DNA from: Brenneria goodwinii | GTDB taxonomy: Bacteria > Pseudomonadota > Gammaproteobacteria > Enterobacterales > Enterobacteriaceae | NCBI RefSeq assembly: GCF_002291445.1 | Contig: NZ_CP014137.1 | Span: 2,232,001 to 2,296,000 of the forward strand | Length of the DNA stretch: 64,000 bases | Reading direction: 5' to 3' | Shown here: piece by piece, positions 44,659 through 53,090 of the stretch | Position numbering within the stretch: the stretch's first letter is position 1 | Layout of the letters: every line of letters begins with the position of its first letter | The notes under the pieces: generated by a model | The model's input: the letters and a program-made list of their open reading frames with translations, nothing else | Databases searched by the model: none | Told to the model about the DNA's origin: nothing | Program-made: the position numbers and the translations under genes

Positions 44659-46034
44659 CTATGACTTCAGCGGCGATGCTGCAAGCGACGCTGGCGCTAC
44701 TTGAACAGATCACGCCGTTTCGCAGCGTTTCCGGTCAGATTGAACAGCAGCGTGCGCTGGCGCAATGGCTGGAAACGTGGCTGGTTCAGGAGATTGGCGC
44801 TCGGCAGGTGTCGCCGGTGGCGCAACAACAGCGGCAAAGCGCTCCGCCGTTGGTTCATGTCCGCCTCGAGCGCGGCGCTCATAAAACGCTGGTGCTGTAT
44901 AACATGTACGACGTCATGCCGGCGGATGAGGACGGTTGGGAAGTCCCGCCCTTTATTGGCGGCGTCCGCCGCTGGCCGGAACTGGGCGACGTGTACATTT
45001 CCCGCGGCGCGGAAAATAACAAAGGCCCGCTGGCGGGAATGCTCACAGTGGTCAAAACGCTGCGAGATAGCGGCAACCTTACGGTCAATCTGGAAATTAT
45101 CCTGGAAGGCGAGGAAGAGATCGGTAGCGGCCGGCTGCGACGCTATCTGGCGCAAACACCCTGCCCGATCGCGCCAGCCGATGCGGTGCTGTTCCCTTCT
45201 CTTTGCGAATACGGCGGCGGCCAACCGCGCGTCTATCTGGGCTTTACCGGCCTAAGCAACGGGCGGCTAACGGTTAAAGGCGGAGACTGGGGCGGCCCAC
45301 AGGCGGCCATCCACGCCAGTAACGCCAGTTGGATCGCCAATCCGGCCTGGCGGCTGGTGCAGGCGCTGCACGCCATCGCGCCGCCAGAGAATAACGGCGT
45401 TCTGGCGGCCATCAAACCTGATGACGAAGCCAATAAGCTGCTAGCCGAACTGGCCGACAATTTCAGTATCGACGACGAGCTGCGCTTCCGCCGCAGCCGG
45501 CGTCTGACGTTGACCGGCGATACGCTGAGCTGCCTGCAAACCTTTATCGGCAGCGCCGTACTCAACCTGTCCGAACTCAAAACGGCGCCTACGGGGGCGC
45601 GCGGAGTCATTCCACCGTTTGCCGAGGCGGAGCTGGCATTCCGCACGCCTCCCGGTATCGACGGCGCGCAACTGATCGATGCCGCTTATGCGCGTCTGGC
45701 CGCGCCGGCATTGGCCGGCGCCGAACTGACGCTGGATGACAGCTATCCCGGATACCGATTCACCCTCGACGCGCCAGGCGTTCGCCAACTGCTTGCCAGC
45801 TATCGCCGGCTTGGCGCCCAACCGCAGATTTGGCCATGGGCGCCAGGCTGCGCCCCGGCCTATGCTTTTGCGCCGATTGCGCCCGCCTTTTTGATCGGCG
45901 GTCTGGGTCATGGCGGCAATGCGCATGGGGTAAATGAATTTGTCACGCTGCGCGGTCTGCAGCGTTTTATTGAGTCACTGACCGATTGGCTGACCCGTTT
46001 TACCGAGTCGGCCGAAAGCCAGCCGCTCACTTAG
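44655..46034 (+). CDS. M20-family peptidase-like protein with altered metal site
   Basis: The protein is 459 aa (GTG start; an ATG two codons on is possible). It has the overall fold pattern of M20 dipeptidases: W.VPPF, then GPLAGM, LEGEEEIGSGRL with the catalytic Glu, and C-terminal GHGGNAHGVNEFV. Two key ligand positions differ. The usual HxD reads MYD (Met84-Tyr85-Asp86), and the bridging Asp of the usual GRGxxDDKG is Asn111 (SRGAENNKG). It either binds a different metal set, acts on an unusual substrate, or has lost hydrolase activity. It sits between the permeases and a PLP enzyme, so a role on the imported solute is likely. Confidence 0.85.
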   Translation: MTMTSAAMLQATLALLEQITPFRSVSGQIEQQRALAQWLETWLVQEIGARQVSPVAQQQRQSAPPLVHVRLERGAHKTLVLYNMYDVMPADEDGWEVPPFIGGVRRWPELGDVYISRGAENNKGPLAGMLTVVKTLRDSGNLTVNLEIILEGEEEIGSGRLRRYLAQTPCPIAPADAVLFPSLCEYGGGQPRVYLGFTGLSNGRLTVKGGDWGGPQAAIHASNASWIANPAWRLVQALHAIAPPENNGVLAAIKPDDEANKLLAELADNFSIDDELRFRRSRRLTLTGDTLSCLQTFIGSAVLNLSELKTAPTGARGVIPPFAEAELAFRTPPGIDGAQLIDAAYARLAAPALAGAELTLDDSYPGYRFTLDAPGVRQLLASYRRLGAQPQIWPWAPGCAPAYAFAPIAPAFLIGGLGHGGNAHGVNEFVTLRGLQRFIESLTDWLTRFTESAESQPLT

Positions 46035-46076
46035 CCAGCACCAGGGAAATCATTGTCGTGGATTTCAGGATAATAT

Positions 46077-47075
46077 ATGAAAAATGTTGATAATTATGAA
46101 CGCGTTACATTAGGCTTTTTCCCAACGCCGCTGGAATCGCTGCCCCGATTCGGCGACGAACTGGGGATCAAACTAAACATAAAACGTGACGATTACACCG
46201 GCTTCGGCGGCGGCGGCAATAAGGTGCGGAAGCTGGAATACCTGATGGCGGACGCCTGCCGCCGGAACGTCGACGTGGTGATTACCACCGGCGGGCATCA
46301 GTCCAACCATGCGCGCATGGTGGCGGCGGCGGCGCGCAAATTTGGCATGAAGCCGGTGCTGGTGCTACGAGGCAATCCGCCGCAAACCTATCAGGGCAAT
46401 CTGCTGCTGGATAAGCTGTTCGGCGCGGAATTGCAGTTTCTCGATCCCGATGAATACTTCACGCAAATTGACGGCGCGATGCAGGCCCATGCCGAGGCCG
46501 CCGCCGCCCGGGGGGAAAAAGCGCTGATTATTCCGTTAGGCGGCGCTACGCCGCTGGGCGCACTCGGCTATGTGCGGGCGATTGAGGAGATGGATGCGCA
46601 GTTGAAGGCCCGCGACCAACAGCCGCCGCAGTTTATCGTCGCGCCTACCGGCTCCGGCGGCACGCTGGCCGGGCTCTATGTCGGCGCCCGCCAGTACTGG
46701 CCGGAGACAAAAATCGTCGGCATCAGCGTCAGCGCCAAAGCGCCGTGGTTTCAGGAACGCATCTCCGCGATGGCGCAAGACTGCGCCGATCTGCTGGAAT
46801 GGCCGCAGCGCTGGAAACCGGAGGATATCTGGATAGAGGACGATTACGTCGGTACGGCCTATGGCGTTCCCTCGGAGGGCGGCATCGACGCCATTTATCG
46901 CGTCGCGCAGAGTGAAGGCGTGCTGCTGGATCCCGTCTACACCGGCAAAGCGATGCACGGGCTGATCGGGTTGGCCGGACAAGGCAAAATCCATCCCGGC
47001 GCCAGCGTGATATTTATTCACTGCGGGGGATCGCCGGCGCTCTACCCCTTCGCCCAAACCTTGCTGGAACGCTAG
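46077..47075 (+). CDS. PLP-dependent beta-eliminating lyase, D-cysteine desulfhydrase type
   Basis: The protein has 332 aa in the ACC deaminase/D-cysteine desulfhydrase family. The PLP Lys is probably Lys49 in GGGNKVRKLEYL. TGGHQSNHARM holds the conserved Ser-Asn-His, and GSGGTLAGL the phosphate loop. At the two positions that mark ACC deaminase (Glu after DPVY, Leu in HLGG) this protein has Thr (DPVYTGK) and Cys (HCGG), like DcyD, so ring-opening of ACC is unlikely. Expected chemistry is loss of a beta-substituent from a D-amino acid, giving pyruvate and ammonia. It is 42 bp after the M20 gene. Confidence 0.87.
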   Translation: MKNVDNYERVTLGFFPTPLESLPRFGDELGIKLNIKRDDYTGFGGGGNKVRKLEYLMADACRRNVDVVITTGGHQSNHARMVAAAARKFGMKPVLVLRGNPPQTYQGNLLLDKLFGAELQFLDPDEYFTQIDGAMQAHAEAAAARGEKALIIPLGGATPLGALGYVRAIEEMDAQLKARDQQPPQFIVAPTGSGGTLAGLYVGARQYWPETKIVGISVSAKAPWFQERISAMAQDCADLLEWPQRWKPEDIWIEDDYVGTAYGVPSEGGIDAIYRVAQSEGVLLDPVYTGKAMHGLIGLAGQGKIHPGASVIFIHCGGSPALYPFAQTLLER

Positions 47076-47076
47076 C

Positions 47077-48084
47077 ATGTCGCCCGCGTTGCGATATATG
47101 GACCGTCAGGCCGTTATCCAGCTTGGCGGAACCGATCCACGGCAAGCCTTTAACGATGTGGTGGAGGTGGTCGGTCTGATGCGGCGCGGAGACGCGCATA
47201 TGACGCCGGAATCCCATATCGACCTGGCGACGCCGCGGGGTAAAGCCTATGCGCTGCCGGCCAGCGTGGGAGGACGGTTTAATGCCGCAGGGGTGAAATG
47301 GACCGCGCACCGCCCGCAAATAGCGGATCAATGGCCGCAGGCGATGGCGATAACGCTCATTAACCGCCTTACCGACGGCATGCCTATCGGCATGGTGGAA
47401 AGCGCGGCGCTGACCGCGACCCGCACGGCAGCCGTGTCGGCCGTCGCATTACGCTATGCCGCGCCCCAAAAAGTGCGGCGCGTGCTGCTAATCGGCGCGG
47501 GCGTTCAGGCGCAGGCTCACATTGAAATGTTGCGGGTGCTGTTTCCAACGCTGGAAAAACTGACGTGGTGGAACCGGACCCCGGACACGCCGCAGCGCAT
47601 TTTTGCCGCGCTGCCCGCTTTGCCCTGGCCGGTGGCGTTTCCCGACACGCTCCATCAGGCGCTGCTGACGGATTATGACGCGCTGATCGCCTGTACCAGC
47701 GCGGCGACCCCGTTTCTGGGAGCGGATGCGCTACGACCGGGCGGTATCGTATTGCAAGTCGGCTACCATGAAGTGAGTTTTAGCGCTATCCGCCAAGCCA
47801 GCAAAGTGGTGGTCGATCTGTGGGGCGAGTTCTGCCAAACCAGCGCGAAAAGTCTGTTCCAGATGTACCGCGCCGGCGAATTCGATCCCCAACGGTTGTC
47901 CGCCGATCTCGGCCAGTTGCTGCTCGATGGCTGGCGCTGCTCGGCGCACGATAGCGTCTATTTCTCGTCGTTCGGACTCAACGTGTTCGATATCGCGCTG
48001 GCGGCGCGCGTTTTGCAGGATGCCGCGCTCCACGCTTCCGGCGCCATGCTGCCTTTTTTGCAGAGGAATAATGATGTTGATTGA
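47077..48084 (+). CDS. Ornithine cyclodeaminase / mu-crystallin family protein
   Basis: An NAD(P)-dependent enzyme of 335 aa. The Rossmann loop is VLLIGAGVQAQAHIEML, and the substrate-side block VESAALTATRTAAVSAVAL is the family hallmark. Members act as ornithine cyclodeaminases, ketimine or imine reductases, or dehydrogenases of N-carboxyalkyl amino acids (SbnB). The sequence alone cannot choose among these; next to a sulfur/beta-lyase and a rhodanese, a cyclic imine or ketimine reductase is plausible. It starts one base after the PLP-lyase stop and overlaps the rhodanese gene by 11 bp. Confidence 0.88.
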   Translation: MSPALRYMDRQAVIQLGGTDPRQAFNDVVEVVGLMRRGDAHMTPESHIDLATPRGKAYALPASVGGRFNAAGVKWTAHRPQIADQWPQAMAITLINRLTDGMPIGMVESAALTATRTAAVSAVALRYAAPQKVRRVLLIGAGVQAQAHIEMLRVLFPTLEKLTWWNRTPDTPQRIFAALPALPWPVAFPDTLHQALLTDYDALIACTSAATPFLGADALRPGGIVLQVGYHEVSFSAIRQASKVVVDLWGEFCQTSAKSLFQMYRAGEFDPQRLSADLGQLLLDGWRCSAHDSVYFSSFGLNVFDIALAARVLQDAALHASGAMLPFLQRNNDVD

Positions 48085-48907
48085 AGCCGATGATCTGCTG
48101 CGCCGTCTGCGCGCCGGTGAACGATTCGCGTTGCTGGATACCCGCGATCGCCACGATTGGCTGGCCGGTTCATTACCAGGCGCCGATCATTTCAACGTGT
48201 ATGATTATTTTATTGATGAGTGTAATGAGGCAGGCATCGCCGCAATGGCCGATGACGTCATGGTTGGCTGGCAACGGCTGGACGTGGCTGACGACATTAC
48301 CCCGGTGTTTTTCGAACAGCAAACCGGCATGCGCTCGCCTCGCGGCGTCTGGTTTGCCTGGCTGATCGGCCGTTCCGATGCGCTGGTGCTAAACGGCGGC
48401 GTGGATGCCTGGCTGGCCGCCGGCGGATCACTCTCTCCGGGAACAGGCGTTGACAGCGCGGTGGAACACCAGTTGATTCGCGGCGTGGCAAAGAATTTTG
48501 TGCGCGGCCTCACCGCCAGCCGCCAACAGGTTCTTGACGCCGATGGCCAGCAGCGCGTGATCCTCGATGCCCGCCGCCCCACTGAATTCGACGCAAGTTT
48601 TGTGCATGACTGCTGCCACCGTGCGGGGCGGATCCCCGGCGCGCATTTACTGTTTTGGGAAGAGATCATTGAAGACGGCGCGTTCCGTTCACCGGCGGAT
48701 ATCGCCCAACGCGCCGCCGCGGCGGGACTGCACCCAGAACAGCAGTTGTATATTTATTGCCATCGCGGCGCCCGGGCCGCCACCGTTCTGGTCGCGCTGC
48801 GGCTGGCAGGCTATCGGCATCTGGCAGTCTATGTCGGCTCCTGGCATGAATGGGCGGAACATGCAGAACTGCCCATCGTCCAGGAACGCTCAACCGGCCT
48901 GACGTAA
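48074..48907 (+). CDS. Two-domain rhodanese (sulfurtransferase)
   Basis: Rhodanese-family enzymes move sulfane sulfur to a thiophilic acceptor. The protein has 277 aa with an N-terminal non-catalytic domain (about 1-115, LLDTRDRHDWLAGSLPGA) and a C-terminal catalytic domain. The active-site loop is YCHRGARAATVLVALRLAG with the persulfide Cys at about 227. The ATG at 48074 is best spaced from AGAGGA; an adjacent ATG at 48071 is the alternative. It is the last gene of the operon, and its end overlaps the convergent ATPase gene by 18 bp. Confidence 0.9.
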   Translation: MLIEADDLLRRLRAGERFALLDTRDRHDWLAGSLPGADHFNVYDYFIDECNEAGIAAMADDVMVGWQRLDVADDITPVFFEQQTGMRSPRGVWFAWLIGRSDALVLNGGVDAWLAAGGSLSPGTGVDSAVEHQLIRGVAKNFVRGLTASRQQVLDADGQQRVILDARRPTEFDASFVHDCCHRAGRIPGAHLLFWEEIIEDGAFRSPADIAQRAAAAGLHPEQQLYIYCHRGARAATVLVALRLAGYRHLAVYVGSWHEWAEHAELPIVQERSTGLT

Positions 48908-50518
48908 GCGCAGGGCTTGACGGATGTCCGGCGCCGCGGCGAGCAGTTGACGGGTATATTCATGCTGCGGCGCATTTAGGATCTGCTCGGTGCCGCCGCT
49001 CTCAACAATATTGCCGCGATACAACACCACCACCCGGTCGCACAACTGGCGGACGGCGCTCAGATCGTGACTGATAAACAGCACGCTCAACCCCAACTGG
49101 CCGCGCAAACGATCGAGCAACGTCAATATCTGACCGCGTACCGATAGATCCAGCGCCGAAACGGCCTCGTCCGCCACCAGCAAATCCGGCTCAAGAGCCA
49201 GCGCGCGGGCAATCGCGATGCGCTGGCGCTGCCCGCCGGAAAAGGCGCCCGGCAGGCGCCGCGCATGATGGGGTTCAAGCCCGACCAGCGCCAGCAGCTC
49301 TTCAACGCGCGCCGCAACCTGCGCGGCCGGCCGCAGTTTATACACACGCACCGGTTCGGCGATCTGTTCTCCGATAGTGATTTTCGGGTTCAGGCTGGCA
49401 TACGGATCCTGGAAGATAATCTGCGCCCGACGCCTTAACAGGCGCTGCTGCTGGTTGCTTTGCGCATTCACTTCATGACCGTCGAAAATAATTTTCCCGC
49501 CGTCCACCGGGATCAGACCGATGGCCGCGCGGCCAAGCGTGGTTTTCCCCGATCCTGATTCGCCAATCAGGCCGACGATTTCCGCTCGGCCGATATCCAA
49601 TGAAGTGGGGAATAAAACGGTATGCCGTTTTGCCGGAAAAAACGGCAGGCTCTGTTTTTGCGGGTAGCTTTTCGTTAAGCGTTCAATACTGACCAGCGGC
49701 GCGGCAGAACCGCCGTATTGTTGCGTTGACCTTGGCTGAGTCTGCGAGGCGGCGATCAGTTTCTGCGTATAGTCATTCTGCGGTTGCGTGAGCAGCGCCG
49801 GCACATCGCCCTGTTCAACGATGCGGCCCTGATGCATCACGCAGGCGCGATCGGCATAACGCGCGACTACGCTGAGATCGTGAGTGATTAACAGGATCCC
49901 CATCGCCATCTCACGCTGCAACGTCTGCAACAAGGCCAGAATTTGCGTTTGGATGGTGGCGTCCAGCGCCGTGGTCGGTTCGTCGGCGATCAACAACGAC
50001 GGCTTGCAACTGATGGCGCTGGCGATCATCACCCGTTGGCGCATACCGCCGGAAAGCTGGTGGATATACTGTTTGGCGCGTAGCGCCGGATTGACGATGC
50101 CGACGCGATCCAACAGCGCCACGGCCTCTGTCTGCGCCTGTTTCCAACTGAGTTTTTGGTGGCGAACCAGAACTTCGGCAATTTGTTCTCCGACTTTCAG
50201 CACCGGGTTCATGCTGGTCATCGGCTCCTGAAAAACCGTAGCCATGCGATGGCCGCGTAGATGAGAGGCGAACGGCAAGCCCGCTCCGGCTATCGTCTGC
50301 CCCTCAAGCCGGATTTCTCCGCCGGTTTGATGTACGCCCGGCGGCAGCAATCCCATTAGCGACAGTGAACTCAAGGTTTTGCCGGAACCCGACTCGCCAA
50401 CCAAGGCGACGATTTCGCGCCGCCGCACAGAAAAACTGAGGTCATTGACCAGCGACATGCCGCTTTCCGTGCCGATGCTAAGGCTGCTGACTTCAAGCAG
50501 AGAATCCGACTGCGCCAT
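48890..50518 (-). CDS. Fused dual-domain ABC ATPase (Dpp/Gsi type)
   Basis: The energy subunit, with both nucleotide-binding domains in one chain as in GsiA or YejF. It is 542 aa from the ATG at 50518 (a TTG four codons up is possible). Domain 1 has Walker A GESGSGKT and signature LSGGMRQRV; domain 2 has GESGSGKTTLGRAAIG and FSGGQRQRIAIARAL. Both carry LLIADEPTTALD or LLVADEAVSALD Walker B. It is the only ATPase for the DppBC-type permeases here, yet it is transcribed towards them from its own promoter, which carries the shared operator sequence. Confidence 0.93.
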   Translation of the reverse strand: MAQSDSLLEVSSLSIGTESGMSLVNDLSFSVRRREIVALVGESGSGKTLSSLSLMGLLPPGVHQTGGEIRLEGQTIAGAGLPFASHLRGHRMATVFQEPMTSMNPVLKVGEQIAEVLVRHQKLSWKQAQTEAVALLDRVGIVNPALRAKQYIHQLSGGMRQRVMIASAISCKPSLLIADEPTTALDATIQTQILALLQTLQREMAMGILLITHDLSVVARYADRACVMHQGRIVEQGDVPALLTQPQNDYTQKLIAASQTQPRSTQQYGGSAAPLVSIERLTKSYPQKQSLPFFPAKRHTVLFPTSLDIGRAEIVGLIGESGSGKTTLGRAAIGLIPVDGGKIIFDGHEVNAQSNQQQRLLRRRAQIIFQDPYASLNPKITIGEQIAEPVRVYKLRPAAQVAARVEELLALVGLEPHHARRLPGAFSGGQRQRIAIARALALEPDLLVADEAVSALDLSVRGQILTLLDRLRGQLGLSVLFISHDLSAVRQLCDRVVVLYRGNIVESGGTEQILNAPQHEYTRQLLAAAPDIRQALRLRQAG

Positions 50519-50556
50519 ATTCCGCCCCAAAACAGTTGCTTAGATTATGAACTAGA

Positions 50557-50573
50557 GAATATATCCTATATTC
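50557..50573. promoter_or_regulatory. Candidate GntR operator, copy 2 (perfect palindrome)
   Basis: GAATATATCCTATATTC is a perfect inverted repeat: 7-bp arms around TCC. It includes the exact reverse complement of the 13-bp sequence at 41275-41287. It lies about 40 bp ahead of the ABC ATPase start, where a repressor would block transcription. Confidence 0.62.
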
Positions 50574-50639
50574 TTCGCAGACAAGAATCGGGTTAGGCCG
50601 TTTTGTTATGGCTCAGATCTGAAAATGTACGCCTTTTCG

Positions 50640-51596
50640 CTATTTAGCCAGCACCGTCTGGATAGCCGTCGCCAATTCGTTGATTTCGAATTTCGCGACA
50701 TAGGCATCCGCCCCCACCTTGCGTACATGATCTTCGTTCGCGCTACCCGACAGCGAAGAGTGGATAATAACCGGAATATTTTTTAGAAAATCGTCGTGCT
50801 TTATATTTCGCGTCAGGGTAAAGCCATCCATCTCCGGCATTTCCAAATCGGTCAGTACAAAGGCGATTTTGTCCGAGATCGGCCGGCCTTCCGCTTGCGC
50901 CTCTTGCGCCATCGCCCTTATCTTCTTCCAGGCTTCCAGTCCGGTAACATGCATCATCGCCGGAATCGACATCATATTCAGACCCTGTTCAAGCAGCGAA
51001 CGCGCGACTTTAGAATCTTCAGCGACAATGGCGACTGCCCCCGGCTTCATGGGGAATTTCTTCGTTTCCACATTATCGATATGAACATCGCGATCCACGG
51101 GAATGATGTCATGCAGAATCTGTTCGACATCCAAAACCAGCGCCAGGCGATTGCTCTCTTTATCGCTGTCGAGGCGGGCGATACTGGTAATATGGCGGCT
51201 GCTGACGCCGGCTTCGGCCGTCAGCACCTGCCCCCAGTCAAGGCGGACGATATCGTCAACGGATTCCACCGCAAATGCCTGGGTACTACGCGCATATTCC
51301 GTCACCAGAAGAATATTGAGCCCGGTGGTCGGCACACAGCCGGCCACCGCCGGCAGATCGATAACGGGAATGATTTGTCCGCGAATGTTCACCATACCGA
51401 GCATCGGGGGTTTCATGCCCGCCGCCTTGGTCAACGACGGCATAGGCACAATTTCACGCAGCTTAAACACATTGATGCCGAACAACTCGGATTTTACGTC
51501 GTGCTCTGAGTTTCCCAATCGGAACAGTAATAGTTCAAACTTATTAGCCGAAGTGAGATTTGTTCTCTCATCAATTTCTTTTTGAAAATTATCCAT
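50640..51596 (-). CDS. cheV: CheV, CheW-receiver coupling protein
   Basis: CheV couples receptors to CheA through a CheW domain and carries a receiver domain for phosphorylation-dependent adaptation. The protein has 318 aa with a CheW-like domain (about 30-165; VNIRGQIIPVIDLPAV) and a C-terminal receiver with LTDLEMPEMDG. I chose the ATG at 51596 (MDNFQKEIDER) by homology and for its GAGGAAA site. It is almost colinear with Salmonella CheV. It lies alone between two catabolic clusters, far from the main che operon, with a sigma28-like promoter. Confidence 0.96.
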   Translation of the reverse strand: MDNFQKEIDERTNLTSANKFELLLFRLGNSEHDVKSELFGINVFKLREIVPMPSLTKAAGMKPPMLGMVNIRGQIIPVIDLPAVAGCVPTTGLNILLVTEYARSTQAFAVESVDDIVRLDWGQVLTAEAGVSSRHITSIARLDSDKESNRLALVLDVEQILHDIIPVDRDVHIDNVETKKFPMKPGAVAIVAEDSKVARSLLEQGLNMMSIPAMMHVTGLEAWKKIRAMAQEAQAEGRPISDKIAFVLTDLEMPEMDGFTLTRNIKHDDFLKNIPVIIHSSLSGSANEDHVRKVGADAYVAKFEINELATAIQTVLAK

Positions 51597-51763
51597 GCTT
51601 TCCTCAATACGAATAATTAATGATTGGGCCTGACAAAACGACATTCATGATGCGAGCAAATAAGGCCCAACATCTCCTTTTCACACGGTACGCGATTGGC
51701 TGCGCGTTTCACTGTTGCTTATTCTCCAGTTTCAGAAAGAAAAAAATGGTTTTCCTTTACCTA

Positions 51764-51790
51764 TTTTCGTCCTCCTGAAGTTAAAGTTTA
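51764..51790 (-). promoter_or_regulatory. Sigma28-like promoter of cheV
   Basis: On the minus strand TAAA, exactly 15 bases, then GACGAAAA. The extended -35 TAAACTTT matches seven of eight bases and the -10 six of eight. It lies about 170 bp ahead of cheV. Spacing is exact, so it is likely real but weaker than the others in this window. Confidence 0.6.
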
Positions 51791-51809
51791 GTGAAATATT
51801 GTGCGGAGA

Positions 51810-52994
51810 TTAGTTCGCATGCAGTTGCCGGATAATGGCGTAATAACCATCTGCCGCACGCGTAAGCTGTTCTATCTCAATATACTCATCAATAACGTGG
51901 GCCAGGTTTTCGCGTGAGGGGCCGAATCCGATCGTCGCAATCCCAGCTTCCCCGGCATAATGGCTGCCATTGGTGCAGAACGAATAGGTAGCGACTTTCG
52001 GCTGACGGCCATTGTGCGTCAACGCGGTTAATGCGGCTTCGACTAACGGATGCCGCGTGTCCGTTATCCATCCCGGAAAGAAACGCTTACCGTCGATCGT
52101 GTTGCCGGTGTAACAGGTTTCCTGCCCCTGTGCGTAGGAAACCTGAGCGCGGAACTGCGGATCTTCGGCGCTGAGCGTATCGATCAACTCACGTAAAGGC
52201 GCCAGTACGCTCTCTTCCGTTTCGCCCACCAGCAAACGGCGATCGGCCGTCGCCCGGCAATAATCGGGAACCACCGAAGCGCCGGGATAAGGCGACGATT
52301 TGATATCGGTAATTTCCAGAATGCCCGGTCCCAATAGCGCATGCTCCGGCGCGGCCAGCGCGGACAAACGGTTAATCAGCTTGCTCATGTGATACACCGC
52401 GTTAATCCCTTTGTGGGGATTCGCCGAGTGTGCCGGTTTCCCGAAGGTTTCAAAAACGATTTCCGCGCGTCCCCGCTGACCGACATTGATATTAAGCTCC
52501 GACGCTTCGCCGATAATCACAGAGTCAGGATGGTAGCGTGCGCTGATGGCCCGCGCCGCAACGCCCTCAAAACACTCCTCGTGCACAACGCAGGCGACGT
52601 AAATCGCGCCGCGGAAATTGCGCTGGCAATCCTGGGCGAAAAAACCGACGGCGGCGATCATGGCGGCCACCGCCCCTTTCATATCAGACGTGCCGCGCCC
52701 GTAGATTTTCCCGTCGCGGATCTCCGCCCCCCAGGGCGCCTGACTCCACTGGCTCTCATCCACCGGCACCGTATCAATATGGCCGTCAAGCAGCAGTACC
52801 TCACCGGGCTGATTGCCGACGATCCCGCCGATAATATTGCCGAAATCGTCAACGTGAATATCATCAAACTGAAAGTGCTCCATGATGCGGCGGATCTCGT
52901 CAACCACCCCAGCCTCATGGCCGGAATAACTTTTCTGCCGCACCAATGACTGGCAGTATTCGATGACTTGCTGATGACGCTGTTCAGTTAACAT
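51810..52994 (-). CDS. ygeY: YgeY-type M20 metallohydrolase
   Basis: The protein has 394 aa in the ArgE/DapE/YgeY line of M20 hydrolases. The metal and catalytic residues are all present: HIDTVP (HxD), GTSDMKG (bridging Asp), VHEECFEG (catalytic Glu pair) and a late His (NLAHVID). YgeY proteins of E. coli are encoded beside diaminopropionate ammonia-lyase, as here. The substrate is not proven; removal of an N-acyl group from a diamino acid would fit the next enzyme. It is 96 bp downstream of dpaL in the same direction. Confidence 0.88.
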   Translation of the reverse strand: MLTEQRHQQVIEYCQSLVRQKSYSGHEAGVVDEIRRIMEHFQFDDIHVDDFGNIIGGIVGNQPGEVLLLDGHIDTVPVDESQWSQAPWGAEIRDGKIYGRGTSDMKGAVAAMIAAVGFFAQDCQRNFRGAIYVACVVHEECFEGVAARAISARYHPDSVIIGEASELNINVGQRGRAEIVFETFGKPAHSANPHKGINAVYHMSKLINRLSALAAPEHALLGPGILEITDIKSSPYPGASVVPDYCRATADRRLLVGETEESVLAPLRELIDTLSAEDPQFRAQVSYAQGQETCYTGNTIDGKRFFPGWITDTRHPLVEAALTALTHNGRQPKVATYSFCTNGSHYAGEAGIATIGFGPSRENLAHVIDEYIEIEQLTRAADGYYAIIRQLHAN

Positions 52995-53090
52995 AGCTGT
53001 AATTCCCCGAAATCAATGTATTGGACGTTCTTAACGCGGCTTATCCGGCGATCGATGCGCCGCCTCGCTGCCGTTCCGCCATCTCGACCC

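Noticed and set aside
46077..47075. ACC deaminase (acdS) call for the PLP enzyme
   Set aside because: The Glu and Leu that mark ACC deaminase are Thr and Cys here, so the D-cysteine desulfhydrase type fits better.
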